Assembly: GCA_948146395.1 (NCBI GenBank)
Contig: OX411549.1
Span: forward strand, 32,200,693 to 32,264,692
DNA length: 64,000 nucleotides
Reading direction: 5' to 3'
From: Fragum whitleyi
Taxonomy: Eukaryota > Mollusca > Bivalvia > Cardiida > Cardiidae
Positions 1 through 14,900 of this stretch are shown here, piece after piece; the stretch's first letter is position 1, and each line of letters opens with the position of its first letter. The position numbers and the translations under genes are program-made. Under the pieces are notes generated by a model, which saw only the letters and a list, made by a program, of their open reading frames with translations, made no database searches and had not been told where the DNA came from.

Positions 1-60
1 CCTAATTTCTCCTCAAACTGTTGTTAGTTCCACATAAAACTTGAACTTGAACAGATATAT
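1..60 (-). pseudogene. Decayed partial duplicate of RAD50 exon 28
   Basis: On the minus strand this segment resembles the middle of exon 28 (about 235-300), with shared stretches such as CAAGTTCAAGTTTTA and GAGGAGAAA. Relative to exon 28 it has several substitutions and a 4-base deletion that breaks the frame. It lies 3' of exon 28 in transcription order and runs off the window edge. It looks like a relic of a local exon duplication rather than a used exon. Confidence 0.6.
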
Positions 61-145
61 CTTTCAACCTCTTACACCTTCAGAATACCTGCTGTTTGCT
101 CAGAAAATAAACTTTAAAAAGAATCAACAAAACAGAATACCAAAC

Positions 146-3100
146 CTGAATTTCTTGTTGATGGTTCTCATTGTCAGTTTCTAATGTCAGTTTATCTTCC
201 TCAAGTTTTATTCTTTGTTGTAGATCATTTTCTATTCCTAGTTTCTCCTCTCTCAGGCTGTTTATTGTCCCACGTAAAACTTGAACTTGGTCAGAATGAT
301 CTGTCAATTTCTGTCTTTTCTTGTCTAGTTGGCGACCTAGAGAGTCCCTATTCACAAAGAAACAAGAAGTGTTGGTGAAACACAAATGCCCGTGAAACAG
401 CAATTTTTCCAAAGTTTGCGCTTGATAGATGACCTTGACCTTGTCACATGACATTGCGGCCACAGATGCTTATCACTGAGATCTATCATCATGCCAAATT
501 ATATGAACAATTTGTTTTGAATAGGCTTGAAGTAATTAACAATCTTGAGTTTTTGGGTTAATTTTTGCAGACAGACAGACAGAAGGACAGACAGCAGGTC
601 AATGTGGCTGCAATCTTATCAATGCAAGTTGCGTGACATTTCCATCAACATACTGTAAATGTAAAGTTACCTGATGGTTTACAGATACTTTGAGACCTTA
701 TCTATCTACTAAACACATAGTGAAGATTCTGGTCAGACTGTGCGGATGCACAGGCTGGTCAGAGTCCTTGCTTTGCGCATATTTGAAATTGTTGGAAATC
801 TCGCACACAGGCTCATATCTAATTCAAATTTTATATTGTGGAATCAGCTTCGCAAGATGAGTTCCCACAATGATTTGCTAAAACCTGATCAGAATGGTTA
901 GTGAATTCGTCTTTTCTTATCTGGTTGACGACAACCTAAGAGTCTGTAGTTGCAAAGAAACCACAAAGAATTACTTCTTTCATCTGTATTATGATGTTAC
1001 ACACAATCAAAGCCCTGAAGGGCCTGAAAGTCGCTTCAACAGATGTATTAGTTAAACAAGACTTGCTTTTTATGACCCTATCAGAGAAGGTTTTAAAAAG
1101 TATTGAAGGAAATGAAATTAATATTGAATTGTATATAACAAGAGATGTTTGTCTCTTAAAAATTAGATCTATTGAACCTCTCCACAATAAATTCTATGCA
1201 CCTTTGAATTTTCAAAATTGTGACCTGTCACGCTAAATGGGACCTTATCCGAACTCCAAAAATCCAAATTTTGACAAACTTGTCAGACCCAGCGCAGGTT
1301 AACCAGATCCCGTATGCGAAAAGTGAATATAGAGTAAGATAGGGTAAATACCCCAGATTTAGAAAATTACATAAAAGAGAAAAGCGTCGGCCCTAGTATG
1401 GCTGCGTGGACAGTACAGACTGACTAGGGTCAATATTTTTCACACGTGTCATAAGGTCCCTTTTAGTGTGATGGGTCACAATTATTCATGTACCTTTATC
1501 CATATTTGAGCTATGTGCAAGACAAGATTTGTACATGGACGGACAGACAGGCTGATGCCAGTATAACCCCTAAAACGATCAGGGTTCTCCTAAGAATAAT
1601 TGGAAGCTGTAGTGGCAGCATCGTTGGAAGCTCACAATACCGTGTTTATGCAAGTAATTGTGATTATGTAAATAAAAACATTTGGGAAAAGAATAAATTG
1701 CTCATGTTGAGCAATTTCTTCTTTTCCAATAATGTTTTTATGCATATTTATTGTACAAAATGCCTTAATTCATCAGTTTTGCCTTATTTCATCAGTTTTT
1801 GACATAAGATAACTAAAATTTCTCTATTTGATGACCATTTTGAAGAAATTAAGCGGTGGGGTAGTTTTAACGCTGTAGGGGCATAACACTGTTTTAGATG
1901 AAGCTGTAGTGGGGCTGATACAGCTTATTGGGCTGGGGAGAACACTGACGATCGTTTTGCGGGGGTATGGTTTATTGGGGTTTTACGCCGTTTTCAACTG
2001 CTATGGTCATACCGCAGCGACTGGAGCACTAAACCATGGATTCTAGTTTTTTTCATACCAGTACTTTCACAATACCCTAACCGAGCCTCCTGGTATTCCT
2101 CTACATAGGTTCACGATATGGGTGACATTCTTTTAGTGGAGCTACAAAAAGTTTTGCTGGGGTATAATAAAACATACTTGTCAAAACTTCTAACCGGCCT
2201 ATTATTTTCTGTCACAAATGACATTTTGAGACGGGATGAATAGAATCATCGGTTTTCATTGAACAGAATAATAATTTTCGAAGTGAAAAAGATGAAAATG
2301 TTACAACTATTCTGGTTCAAGTATTTAAAAAAAATACACAAGTTTCACCATATCTCCTTATTTTGACTTTGATCGATTTTAACAATGGTGGGTGGAGTAT
2401 TTTGTGGAAAATTTGTTCATATCTCGGAAAAATTCCATAGAATCAAATTCTTCTTTCGAGAATATTGCTTCTTTATCGATTGACTAGAAATGTTGATAGA
2501 TAAATTTTTAAGAATATCTAATTTTATTTGGTCCTAAATCAGAGTTTCTGTCAAAACGAAGCGAATAACAACTTGACCGATGAGAAAATGGTGACTGGAT
2601 CTATATGAGAGCGTGTCTGAATTACTGCGCATGCGCGAACTATTTTTTTTCGATGCTTTCCAGGAATCCAACTTCAGAAAAAGTTGGATTCAACACAAAA
2701 AAGTTAGATTCCATCATTATGAGGGTTGATTATGTACCATGCAAAACTATGATATTGAAACGACAATTTATTAACCTTTTACAACACAATCCAATGTTTT
2801 AGTCACCAGAATGGTTATCTTAAGGAAAACATTGATTGAAAAGAAAGAATTGCTGGTAAAAAAACATTTTCTTCTTTTATCCCAATGCTTTTTACATTTT
2901 TTTTTTAATCATTTTTGGAGATGGGCTCAGTAGATGACAAAACTTTTCCCGGTTCAGTTTAAAACCATATAAAACCAATACAGAAGCAAGTCTTTGAAAC
3001 AGTCATATCTTCTTTTTGCCAGAAGTTAAAAAGAGGTCAAAAATGTTATTATATTTACTTAGACTTTAAAGAAATCTCAACATATAAGTCAATGCGATGA

Positions 3101-6100
3101 TTCTCTTTGCAGATGATGCCAATTGAGAGAAAAAAATTAGAATTCATATTCATTACAAAAGATTATATGTTTGAACTGCCTTGGTTATCTCTCTCCTTTT
3201 CTTTTTTTTTTTTTTTTTAGATTGAAATAATTAAACTTTCCGAACCACTTGTCTCTTGATTTGTGTTAATTTTTTTTCATTTCAACACGTGTCTGATCAG
3301 TAGGCTGATCAGTAGGCTGATCTGGAGCTTTCCATTTTCGAAATACGGTATCCGACCGAATTAAGCACATGCACGGCGTTTCAGAGATTCACCGGTAGTG
3401 ATAATTCGTTTCGAGTTTTTTTTTCTGAACATTTCTTTAATTAAACAATTGTTTTAAGTCAAAATACCGATTTTAAAAAAGGTAAAAGAGATTCGGGACA
3501 GTGCGAAGGACACGGACTAATCATTTACTTGTTACGAACAAATCGGGTCAATTATGTTGTCTTAGGATTGTCTTCGCCTAAATTGGGGCCCTGCTCGAAT
3601 TCAATTACCGGTATATAATTAGTGAATCAACTGCTTCGATCAATATATTAATAGTTCGCGTGTTTCGTTTATGCCTAACAATCGCCAAAACACATTGTCG
3701 GGCAGAGTCTAGATTCAATTCATTGATAGTCAGGCTCCGCCTACAAGGTCTACGAATAACCGATTACGATTGGCTGTTGGCGTCAATTAATGCCACGCCT
3801 ACCGCGCCCATCTATCGGACTTCAGATATGGCTATTATCGATTTTTCACGCGACAGTTAGCCTAACTTACGTAAACAATGAAATACATGTTATACACAGC
3901 CGAGAGGTTATAAGTCGGGACGCGTGCCTTAGAAAAACTTGTCGTCCGGTGGAATCCTTTGATAGGATTTTTTGTCGTCCGCTGAGAAAAGTTGTCGTCT
4001 CAGACGACACTACTGTCGTTTCCGAGAGCCCTGCTTTCAACGAAAACCCCTTAACTGTATATAAAAACAAATTGTGGTTACGAGGTTTTCGTTGAAAACC
4101 GATGTTATTCTTTTTCTGAAACGCGTCTGTATTACTGCGCGAAGTGCACTATTTTTTCAATGGTTTACGGAAAAAACTCTTAACTGCATATTAAACAGGT
4201 GTGGTTACGGTGTTTTTTGTTTGTTAGTTTTTTGAAATTCTTTCTCTGCCTCATATGGCGTTCAAGAAATATGATGTATATTTCTTCTACAACTTTCATG
4301 CGATCGCAAAATGTGGCATTATCTCGTTATGTATATTACCATAAAGTGCGGACAAGAAATCAGAGATCTACTTTGTCTCAAAACAGAAATACAGAAGACG
4401 TTAAGAGGTCTGTCTTTGACCTTGTTTGACCTGTCCAGAAAACTTCGTATGACCACAATAAGTCGCAGCGCGAGCGCAAGCGACTTAAAAATATAGAATT
4501 TGTTGATTTGTTCATTTGAATTGCATTTTCCCCCTTGGTGAGTGAAAATTATCAATAGTTCTAATGAGTGGCACCAACATAAAGTACCATGGAAAAATTA
4601 TAAATGAGGCCATTACACATGTACATGGGGCTCAAACAGCAATCTGAACATTCATGCAATGTTAAAAGAATCTTCCTTGACTGCCTTAAGATGAGTTAAT
4701 ACCTTATCTATCTACAGAGCCAATAATGAAGACTTGTCAGACTGTGCAAATATACTGGCTGGCCCAAGGCTTTTGCTTGTGCACATGCTAAATTGTTGGC
4801 AATATCACTCACAGGCTCAAATGTGGAAATGTGTAGAGAAAAAGACCCACAAAATATAAAATTTATGTAATTTCAATCAAGTGAAGCAAGTTATCTCAGT
4901 AAAGAGTTTAGGGGGAACTACCATTAGGGATGGCGCTCTTATTACAGGAAGTACGAAATATCACTTACACTTGCATCTGTAGATCGTCTTTCTCATCAAT
5001 GACCACTTGTAAAGTACGACCAGTATCTGAAAATAGGCATTAATTCCACATAGAAAAGGATTGACTATGGAAGCCTGATGCTCACTTTGAAGTTACATTA
5101 ACCCTTTGTCATGCTGAGTAAAAACCTTGGCTGCTCATTTTGAAAATATATTTTTTAAACTTTACTGGTAAAGAAAGAAATCAGGTAGTGAAGACAAAGA
5201 TTGGACTGCACTTTTGTGCACACCTATCTTTGTATGTACCTCTGCAAAAGGAGGAATATTCAGGGTACAGCATGAGAAGAGTCAAACCATCATAAAACAA
5301 CAAAATTACATGAAATCAGGGGATCAGAAAAGAAGGGGTAAAGACAGTCTAAAATCTTTATTTCTCAACAAAACCATATGTTGTGGGTACTCAACTGAAC
5401 CGTCTCAATGAGACATTTCAAATGAGTATCAACAACATAAGGTACAAGGTAGAAAAATGGAATATTCGAATTTGAAAACCAAAATACCCCCTCTATCTGA
5501 AGCTCTGGAATTACATAAATCAATTTCTTGTTGATGCCTATCAAGCACAGTTGGTATCACCTTTGTCTCCTGATAGACAACACTTACTTAAAAACATTTC
5601 TCTCCCGAAATTGAGCTGATAATTGTAGACTTTCGAAGGATACGCAGCTTGAGGCTCGGATGGGGTGTCATGAAAGTACTTGAAATTTCAGGAATTCTGT
5701 CTCCAGCTACTCCAGCTTAAAAGCAGCACTTATCCAAATTAAAAAAAAAAATAATTTCTTGTCATTACTTTTGGAATGGCATCAACAAACAATAATGACT
5801 TTTTCCATTCAAAATCAAGGCTCAACTTAAATGGAGATTATTTTGTTCATAATTCTTCAAAATCAGTACTTAGTTTAATAAGCATTTCTCACCTCCACCA
5901 GTGAGTTTTGAGGCCTGTGCAGCAATCTTTTTATCTAGTTCTGTAATTTCTCCATAATATCTGTCCATCACAACAATGTCAGGTTGCATATCTTTAGCCA
6001 TGTTTTCATCCATTTCTCTCACTGATAGATCATCTTCTAACTGTAATAAATGACTAGTTAATATTAGAAATAGGTAATTTTCTAGCTTTAAAAATGTTAT

Positions 6101-8957
6101 AGGTTATGGCTTTATTCTCATTTCAGTTCTGTCATTTCTACACTTCAGTCAGATGAAAACTCCAATAATATAACACCCTGAGACTTATTTCCAAATTTCA
6201 ATTGTAATTTCAAAAGCAGTGAATACAGTAGACTTGCCTAAAGCGACCATCAAGGGGACCATCAGAAATTCGTTGTTTATGGGAATACAAAATATGATAA
6301 ATGTGAGTGTTCATTTTGATAGCATTTATAGATTGTCTGTCAAGTTGTACTGAATCCTATGATGTTCGAACCCATTAGAATTGTCTTATTTAAACGATTC
6401 TAATGGGTTCCAACAACATAAGATTCAATAATAACAAAAATGCTTCTTGAGTTACTTCCCTGAATTGTCTGGTGAGCTCTTGTGATGGTGAGCATACATG
6501 CCATGTTTCAAACACATATCTTCATTTAACAACTGAGATATGACCAACGTTAAGGATAACCTCACCAACACCAACTCTAATGTCAACTACAAGGCTTACA
6601 ACAACCACACCAAGGTGATGACAATACCTGATGTTTTGTTCCAAAATAGCCAAGCTAAAAATGTCAAGAGGTTAAAATTTCACCTCTCTGTTTTGTGAAT
6701 GAATTTATTTCTTTTTTGCCTAATTCAAAAGTTACCCTTTCCTAAACAATCATTAAGTTACTTGCTTTACTCATAAACTTACATCTGTTATCTTGTCCTT
6801 TAACTTTTGTATTTCATCCTGGCATTTCCTCAAGCTATTCTTCAGTTGTGGAATATCATTTTGCTCTAAGCTTGACATCTATTATGGAAAAATAAATTTT
6901 CATATTCATTCATAAACAGTAAAGAAAATTTGGAAATCAGCTGTGTTATGCTAACAAGAAAAACACTATTTTGGGCCCAAGGTTATAAAACTTTTTTAGC
7001 GCTCAACTAAGAATTTTCTCAAAATTAGATTTCAAATTATCATACCAACCTAAAAGATAATATTAATAAGTTGTTATTTATAACAACTTATTAATTCTCT
7101 TTTATTTTATACATTTATTCTAGTATAAGGACATAATTGCAGCACTAATCTCAAGTTGAAATTTGAGAAAGTTCTGAGTTGAGAATGAGAAAAAGCTTTA
7201 ATATCTTCGGCTCTGATGAGCATGCACAGTCTATAAACTTGGTTGAAACTAAATTGACAAGCACTCCCATAGGCTATTCAGGATTTGATACTGGGAATTG
7301 TCCCAACAGTTACAAACAAGTTACAAATGTTTTACACTGAGCCATCAAATTCTGTCAAGATCCTATAAACACTTGTCATTTGACCTTACCATGTAACCTT
7401 GAACTTCAGGATATCTTTTCCTTCCATTGCTTATTTCATAATAATGCAGGATAAATGCTCCATACAAATCTTAATTTTGACAATTAATCTCGACCTTGTG
7501 ATATAACACTGAATAAGTTAGTAAGAGGGTGAATCAAAAATTACGTAGACTTGCGTTACATAAATTTTGATTTCACAGACTTTGAAAAGAAAACTACACT
7601 CTTATTAAATTGAGGCATTTTTCTTTTTGTCGAGTAATTTTGGATGAAATCCAATAAGTTGGTCACCTGTAGCAACCATTCTAAAACATGTAGTCACTTG
7701 GTACCAGCGCACAGTAACGACGTCAATATAATGCTATGGCAATGATAACTTCCGTTGAAAGTCATTACTTTCCAAAATACAAAAAAATCAACAATAAACA
7801 CTTTTTTTTTATCGCCTATCCATTGGATAAGTGCTATTTTCATATCCGTTTGATCCAAAAATGATGAACTTAAATGTGTAATGTGTCTCTAAGATACTGA
7901 ATTGATGTTGATCTTTGAGAATTACAGATCAAACGTCGAGGAGACGTCTGAGTGTCATCCTGCAGAAACACTCTCCATTCTATAACAAATCCTTTAAACC
8001 ATTTAAAAGGGGGTAATTGCTTACATTGAAGACCCTTTAGGTTATTTTATCATTGATCTTGATTAGGTTTTCTATAGGTCCAGTAGAACTTAATTATTGC
8101 CCAGTTGCCAATGGCTGCGCAATGACTTTCAATTCGAAAATACCGAACGGATTATGCTTCAATTCTAAACATCCTAACAGATTATGGCAACACGTAAACA
8201 GGCGTGGTTTGGAAGGGTTTGGTCCAAATCAAGGAGTCAATAACGGGTAGTAACACTAGGGAGTAACGTTTCAAAATGGGTTGCGCCGGTGGCACCTACC
8301 CATGAATATTAACCGTTGAATTTTTTACATCCTACTCATAGCAGACTCTTGTAAAATTAAAATTATGTTAACATTAAATGGTTTGAGACTTGTACAGAAT
8401 TTTTTTATTTCTGTCGGGAAATTCCGAAGTTATAGTAAAAGTCCATGTATTTTTTGATCCACCCCTGTATCAACCCTTGCTGTTGTAAATTACATTTTCA
8501 GTTCGGTTGACTGGGGTTTGAATCTGCATTACATTTTTTCAGTCATATCCCAGCTGGAACACCTTACCATATTTCTCTCACTAGCGCTATGACATCATCC
8601 TTCATATAGGTTTATGATTTTCAACCCATTAGTGGGAGACATATGGATGTGGGCGTCTGCCTAGGAACATAAAAATTCCTAATCAAATTTTCTCCGAGAG
8701 GTTTCAGTTGTATCAGAGAATCCTATTTTTTGTTGTATTCCTATATTCAAATCTTAGCTTTAACAACTGACCTTTAATCTTGACCTTTAGATGCTACCTT
8801 GAATAAGTTAACATCAACCCCAAGCTGTTAATGTCCTACTCACATTTTCTCTGAGGGGTTTCAGCTGCATCAAAGCATCATACTTCTCCTGATATTCTTC
8901 AATCTCCTTCTCTGCCTTTTCTAGTTTACTTGGGACCATTCTAAGTTTCTTGTTTAA
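146..8957 (-). CDS. RAD50: RAD50 exons 24-28: start of returning coiled coil (residues 704-909)
   Basis: Exons: 24 = 8844-8957, 25 = 6783-6878, 26 = 5893-6040, 27 = 4969-5026 and 28 = 146-347. The product is a continuous coiled coil. It includes [21 protein letters not shown] in exon 26, at the position where relatives have a similar segment before ALKLQG-like residues. Exon 28 (202 nt) encodes [10 protein letters not shown] through HQQEIQ. Its donor CAG|GTTTGG leaves phase 0, so another exon is expected to the left of the window. Intron 27 is 4.6 kb and full of repeats; the others are 0.7-2 kb. Confidence 0.92.
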
Positions 8958-11900
8958 CTGTCAAGTATAGAAAATAAATATAGTATGTCAAAAATGAATG
9001 AAATAACCTGCTTGTTACGATATTAGGATGCTTAAAAGTCAATAAGTTCATATATAGTGTATAGGCACTAACCACCTTTTGTGGTTTACAATTTAAACCT
9101 AATTATTTTACATCAATGGGGAAATTAAGTTCTTACAATTAATAAATACGATTAATTCCTCTTGATTCTGCTTCATGGAAAATTCACTAGTACTCACACC
9201 AAATGCGTGGGCCAATGAAAGACCAAGATCAATAGCCACTCTGGGGAATCGAACTCAGGATCTTCGGGTCAAGAGGCCGACACTCTACCTCAAGACCACG
9301 GACACCACACACAACCTTTTGTCACTATGAAATCACATTAAAGCAAAGATAACAATTATACATTTTTTACTGCAGAATTCAATTTATACAAAAGATAATT
9401 GCATCAAACATTGCCCCGGATTTGTCAGTCACTTTTATCAAAAGCTGATTTCAATACGAAAGTGTCAAGAAAGTCTTCCAATCCTGAGGCAGGTATATAG
9501 TGATGGCTCAGCTTTAAAGTTGTAACTGCCTGTATGTTTATAGGCAGTAACAACTGTTTTGCGCTTAGCCAAGGATATGCACACTTTTTTTAGTCCATTA
9601 CTACACCACAAAATTTGGGACTGGTTTAAATTTAATGAAGATGCAGACATCAATTAAAAGGTGAAGAAATCTCATATTTATTTTTTTCATTTATGGTTTT
9701 TTTGTTTTTTGTTAAAATCATTTTGGGAAATGAAGATATTGCTTGTTACAAGGAATATTGCTTGATTTCTTCATTTGCAACAATGGTTTCTCAACACTTT
9801 TTCCTGAGGAGTACTAAAACAAGGGAGGGAGTGGGAATGGGTTAAGTTTTCTCTCTGATTAAATGTATGTACATAATCAATATTTTCAAAACAATCAATT
9901 AAATACCTACATCAGATATAAGATCTCGAACTTCCTGTTCTGTTTCAAATCGCCGTTTACATAATGGACATCCTGGATCGTCCTTCTCCAGGTCAGATGA
10001 ATACTTCTTAAAAAAATGTTCCGCTCCAAGTAGAGAACCTCTCTCACTGTAAACAAGTAAAATATATATATTATGACAGGGACCAAAACATTGTTTTAGT
10101 TGCTCAACAACTGTGGGCTTCATTATGTAACAGAACACAACAAGTGCATGTCCTATAGCGATGCAATACAGGAGTCCCCCACCGGATAACAAAAAATCCT
10201 TTCTCATAATATATCTCCTACTTACTAGATCTATAACTGTATACAAAATTTGAAGTTGCTAGCACATTAGGTTTTGAACAAAATGTCCCAAACAAAAATA
10301 TAAGAGTAAAAACTACCAATGGCAAAAACTCCAAAAGTGGGCGGAGAAGAATGATTCTTGTACATGCCACTTGTCCTCAATGAGATCTATAAGTGTACCA
10401 AGTTTGAAGTTGCTAGCACTGATGGCTCAGGAGATATGGTCCCGACAAAAATGTCAGGATAAAAAACAACAATGGACAATAACTAAAAAAGTGGATGTGG
10501 CAGAGTAACAGTTCTTGTGCATTACACTTCTTATCAATGAGATCTACCAGTGTACAAAGTTTGAAGTTGCTAGGGCTTATGGTTTAGGAGATAAGTACGG
10601 GACAAAAATGTTAGGATAGAAACAACAAAGGGCAATAACTCAAAAAGTGGACATGGCAGAGTGACAGTTCTTGTACATGACACTTGTCCTCAATGTTATC
10701 TATAAGTGTAGCAAGTTTGAAGTTTCTAGCACCTATGGTTTAGAAAATAAATTCCGGACAAAAATGTAAAGGTAAAAACACTAAAGGGCAATAACTCAAC
10801 AAGAGTTGTCCGCGGACAACGTAGCTCGCCCAAACAGCTGCTTGTCACAAACAGCGCTTGACCGAAGACCGAAGTTCAAAGTGGTTTCTTTCAATGTTAA
10901 AGTCCATGATCTAATATATATCTGTTTGAGTAGTAATTAAGAAATATAAAAACTTTTTTGTTTTAAATTGCATGTATAAGGTTAGGGTAAAGTGAAAGCC
11001 TACAAGCAGATGAGGCTACCAATGGAATTTCTTTGTATCAAACATGAAGTTTTTCTTTAAAATTTTTCTAAGTCCACAAAAGGTCAAGATCAAGGTCAAA
11101 TTGTGAAGGACCTTGGTCTCTGTAGAAGCCTATCACATAGTGAGTATGTGTATGAAGTAATAATGTCTCTGAGTAAAGCATTTAGAAAATATAAACAAGG
11201 TTAAATTTTTGTTTAAAGTTTTTCAGTTTAAGTTTTTCCAAGTCCATAAAAGGTCAAGGTCAAGGTCAAATTGTCAAGGCCCTTGGTTTCTGGTGAAAGC
11301 CTTTCATCTGGTGACTATGTATATGAAGTAATGATGTTCCTAGGTTAAAGCATTCAGAAAAAATAAGCAATGTTAAAGTTTTTGGTAAAAGAATTTCGGT
11401 TAAAGTATTTCTAAGTTCATAAAAGGTCAAGGTCAAATTATCAAGGGCCTTGATCTCTCACAAAAGCATATCACCTAATGAGTATGTATATGAAGTTATG
11501 ATGTCCCTAGGTTAAAGCATTCAGAAAATAATAAGCAAGGTTAAAGTTTTTGGTTAAAGTTTTCAGTTAAAGTTTTTCTAAGTCCACAAATGGTAAAGGT
11601 CAAGGTCAAATTGTGAAGGACCTTGGTCTCTGGTGAAGGCCTATCACCTGGTGAGTAAATATATGAAGCTATGATGTCCCTAGGTTAGAGCATTAAAAAA
11701 ATATATGCAAGGTTAAAGTTTTTGGTTAAAGTTTTTTGGTTAAAGTTTTTCTAAGTCCACAAAGGGTCAAGGTCAAGGTCAAATTGTCAAGGACCTTTGT
11801 CTATGGTGAAAGCCTATCACCTAATGAGTGTGCATATGAAGTAATGATGTCTCTAGTTTAAAGCTTACAGAAAATAAAAACAAGGTTAAAGTTTTTTTGG

Positions 11901-14900
11901 TTAAAGTTTTTGGTTAAAGTTTTTGGTTAAAGTTTTTTTGAAAGGGTCAAGGTCACAGTCTAAAGGTCATTTCTACATGGATGTTGGTCTCAAATGAAAG
12001 CCTATGCCCTAATGAGTGTTTCTGTAAAAAATAAAGCCTCTAGGATAAATGTTGATAGAAATAAAAACTTTAACCTAATGCCGACGCCGACACCGACGCT
12101 GACGCCGACGCTGATGCCGACGCTGATGCCGACGCCGACATCCGAGGGTATGACAATAGCTCTTCCGAGACTTTCGTCCCAGGCGAGCTAAAAAGTGGGT
12201 GTGGCAGAGTAACAGTTCTTGTACATGACACTTGTCCTCAATTAGATCAATACGTGTACAAAGTTTAAAGTTGCTAGCACTTATAGTTTAGGAGATATGA
12301 TGCAGACAAGAATGTAAGACTAAAAACAACAAAGGGCAATAACTCAAAAAGTGGACATGGCAGAGTAACAGTTCTTGTACATGACACTTTTCCTCGATAA
12401 GATCTATCAGTGTACAAAGTTTGAAGTTGCTAGCACTTATAGTTTAGGAGATATGTTCCGGAAAAGAAAGTAAGGGTAAAAACAACAAAGGGCAATAACT
12501 CAAAAAATGGGGCATGGCAGAGTAACAGTTCTTGATCATGACACTTCTCCTCAATGAGATCTATAAGTGTACCATGTTTGAAGCTGCTAGCACATATGGT
12601 TTAGAAGATTTGATCCGGACAAGAATGTAAGGCTAAAAACAACAAAGGGCAATAATTCAAAAAAGGACATGGCAGAGTAACAGTTCTTGTACATGACACT
12701 TCTCCTCAATGAGATCTATAAGTGTAGCAAGTTTGAAGTTTTTTAGCACTTATGGTTTAGAAAATAAATTCTGGACAAAAATGTAAAGGTAAAAACACTA
12801 AGGGCAATAACTCAAAAAGTGGGTGTGGCAGAGTAACAGTTCTTGTACATGACACTTGTCCTCAATTAGATCAATACGTGTACAAAGTTTGAAGTTACTA
12901 GCACATATGGTTTAGAAGATATGTTCCGGAAAAGAATGTAAGGGTAAAAACAACAAAGGGCAATAACTCAAAAAGTGGGCGTGGCAGAGTAACAGTTCTT
13001 GATCATGACACTTCTCCTCAATGAGATCTATAAGTGTACCAAGTTTGAAGTTTTTTAGCACTTATGGTTTAGAAAATACATTCCGGACAAAAATGTAAAG
13101 GTAAAAACACTAAAGGGCAATAACTCAAAAAGTGGGTGTGGCAGAGTAACAGTTCTTGTACATGACACTTGTCCTCAATTAGATCAATAGGTGTACAAAG
13201 TTTGAAGTTGCTAGCACATATGGTTTAGAAGATATGTTCCGGAAAAGAATGTAAGGGTAAAAACAACAAAGGGCAATAACTCAAAAAGTGGGTGTGGCAG
13301 AGTAACAGTTCTTGTACATGACACTTCTCCTCAATGAGATCTATAAGTGTACAAAGTTTGAAGTTGCTAGCACATATGGTTTAGGAGATATGATCCAGAC
13401 AAGAATGTAAGGCTAAAAACAACAAAGGGCAATAATTCAAAAAAAGGACATGGCAGAGTAACGGTTCTTGTACATGACACTTCTCCTCAATGAGATCTAT
13501 AAGTGTACAAAGTTTGAAGTTGCTAGCACATATGGTTTAGGAGATATGTTCCGGACAAGAATGTAAGGGTAAAAACAACAAAGGGCAATAACTCAAAAAG
13601 TGGGCATGGCAGAGTAATGGTTCTTAAACATGACACTTCTCCTCAATGAGATCTATAAGTGTACCAAGTTTGAAGTTGCTAGCACATATGGTTTAGAAGA
13701 TATAGCGCGGACAAAAGTGTGACGGACAGACAGATGGACGGACAGACAGACAGAATCGAGCAAACCTATAGTCCCCCAACCGGTAACCGTTGGGGGACTA
13801 ATAAAGGACTAATTTCTAATTCAAGTTTTTCATTTGTTACCTGGTAACACATTGTCTTTGTAAGCACTTATTTCTCAAAAGCTTACACTCTGGACCATCA
13901 CTTCTTTAATAATCAAACTTTTTTGGCATTGTATTTCTTTTTTTGTTCAAAATACTTTCATTTCATGAGAAATGGTTTGATTTTATATCTCAGTTCTGCT
14001 CACTTTTCAAACTTTAATCTAACCCGTCATTCAAAAACTGATTTAACCTCAGCAAAATTTGTTATAAAACACTTTGAGAATGAAAAGTTAAAATCTGATT
14101 GGCAGAAAATTAGATTTGTTCCTCAATAAAAACAATTTTGAGAAAGCAGCCAAAATTTGTAAGCTTGTGTTCAAAGTAGTCACAAAGATTGATCAATTGG
14201 GGTTTAATGCATCTTTCAACAATATTGCAATTATATGGTGAATCCTTGTACACCTACCCATGGCTTCCTTTTGTTTCTCACCAGTACAACCACAATATTT
14301 CATCAAAGCCACCAGCTGCTCATCCCACTTAAGAGTACTCCTCATCATTCGCTAATTGCTCATGATGCTTGTCACAATGACTAATGTCAAAGGTCGGTTT
14401 AAAGTTTGGAGAGCCCGGATTGTAACTCACAATCCCAGGATTGACAGCCCAATGGTGTACTGATTGAGCAAGGCTAAGCTAGTCCCATAAGAAATCTGTC
14501 TTATTATGGGGTACAATTTGTAAGAAACCCAGACTGATCTCTTTTTTTTTGTCTTTTAAAGTGCCATGCATGTTAGAGATTGTTGAAAAGCTTTTTAGTC
14601 ACATTTGCATGATTTTCAATTTTTTAGAGATCATCATTTTTTCAAACAAGAGAAAGCCTACAGGTGCTCTCACTTGGCTGAAAATGGATGAAAAATCTAA
14701 GTCGAAAAGGGGGCGTAAATAACATAAAATGCATCTAGAGAGATCCCCTTGATAGTATAAGTATAAGTTCCTCTTTTGATAGTGAACATGTGTGCCAAGT
14801 TTCAAGTGAATGCCTTCTGTAGAACCAGAGATATCACAAAATGTCAATGTTTTGTATGCCGCTGCCACCACCAAGCTTATAGAAATACATCAAGTTTTCT

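Larger units (their letters stand above)
348..4968 (-). other. RAD50 intron 27: repeat-filled
   Basis: This 4.6-kb intron contains a HINE-like copy (355-632), two copies of a roughly 125-bp repeat (694-815, 4690-4818), a 266-bp TIR MITE (1217-1482), a hairpin (1674-1739), a SINE remnant (1968-2118) and a 1.18-kb repeat whose inverted copy is in intron 13 (2857-4033). The stretches 2120-2600 and 4180-4690 hold nothing I recognise. Confidence 0.7.

Noticed and set aside
80..463. A 127-codon single-exon protein
   Set aside because: It is RAD50 exon 28 (146-347) read through into intron on both sides.
3660..4095. Protein-coding gene in the 1.18-kb repeat
   Set aside because: Short overlapping frames on both strands without motifs; they are not conserved as frames in the inverted copy.
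9899..10246. A 115-codon protein with CxxC
   Set aside because: Only 9911-10046 is coding (the RAD50 zinc-hook exon); the rest is intron.
10135..13802. CRISPR-like repeat array
   Set aside because: Units of about 157 bp diverge along their whole length, with no short repeat/unique spacer pattern. The host is a eukaryote.
14255..14345. Possible extra RAD50 exon (minus strand)
   Set aside because: The reading frame does not match RAD50, exon 22 joins exon 23 in phase without it, and the sequence resembles the degenerate SINE body.
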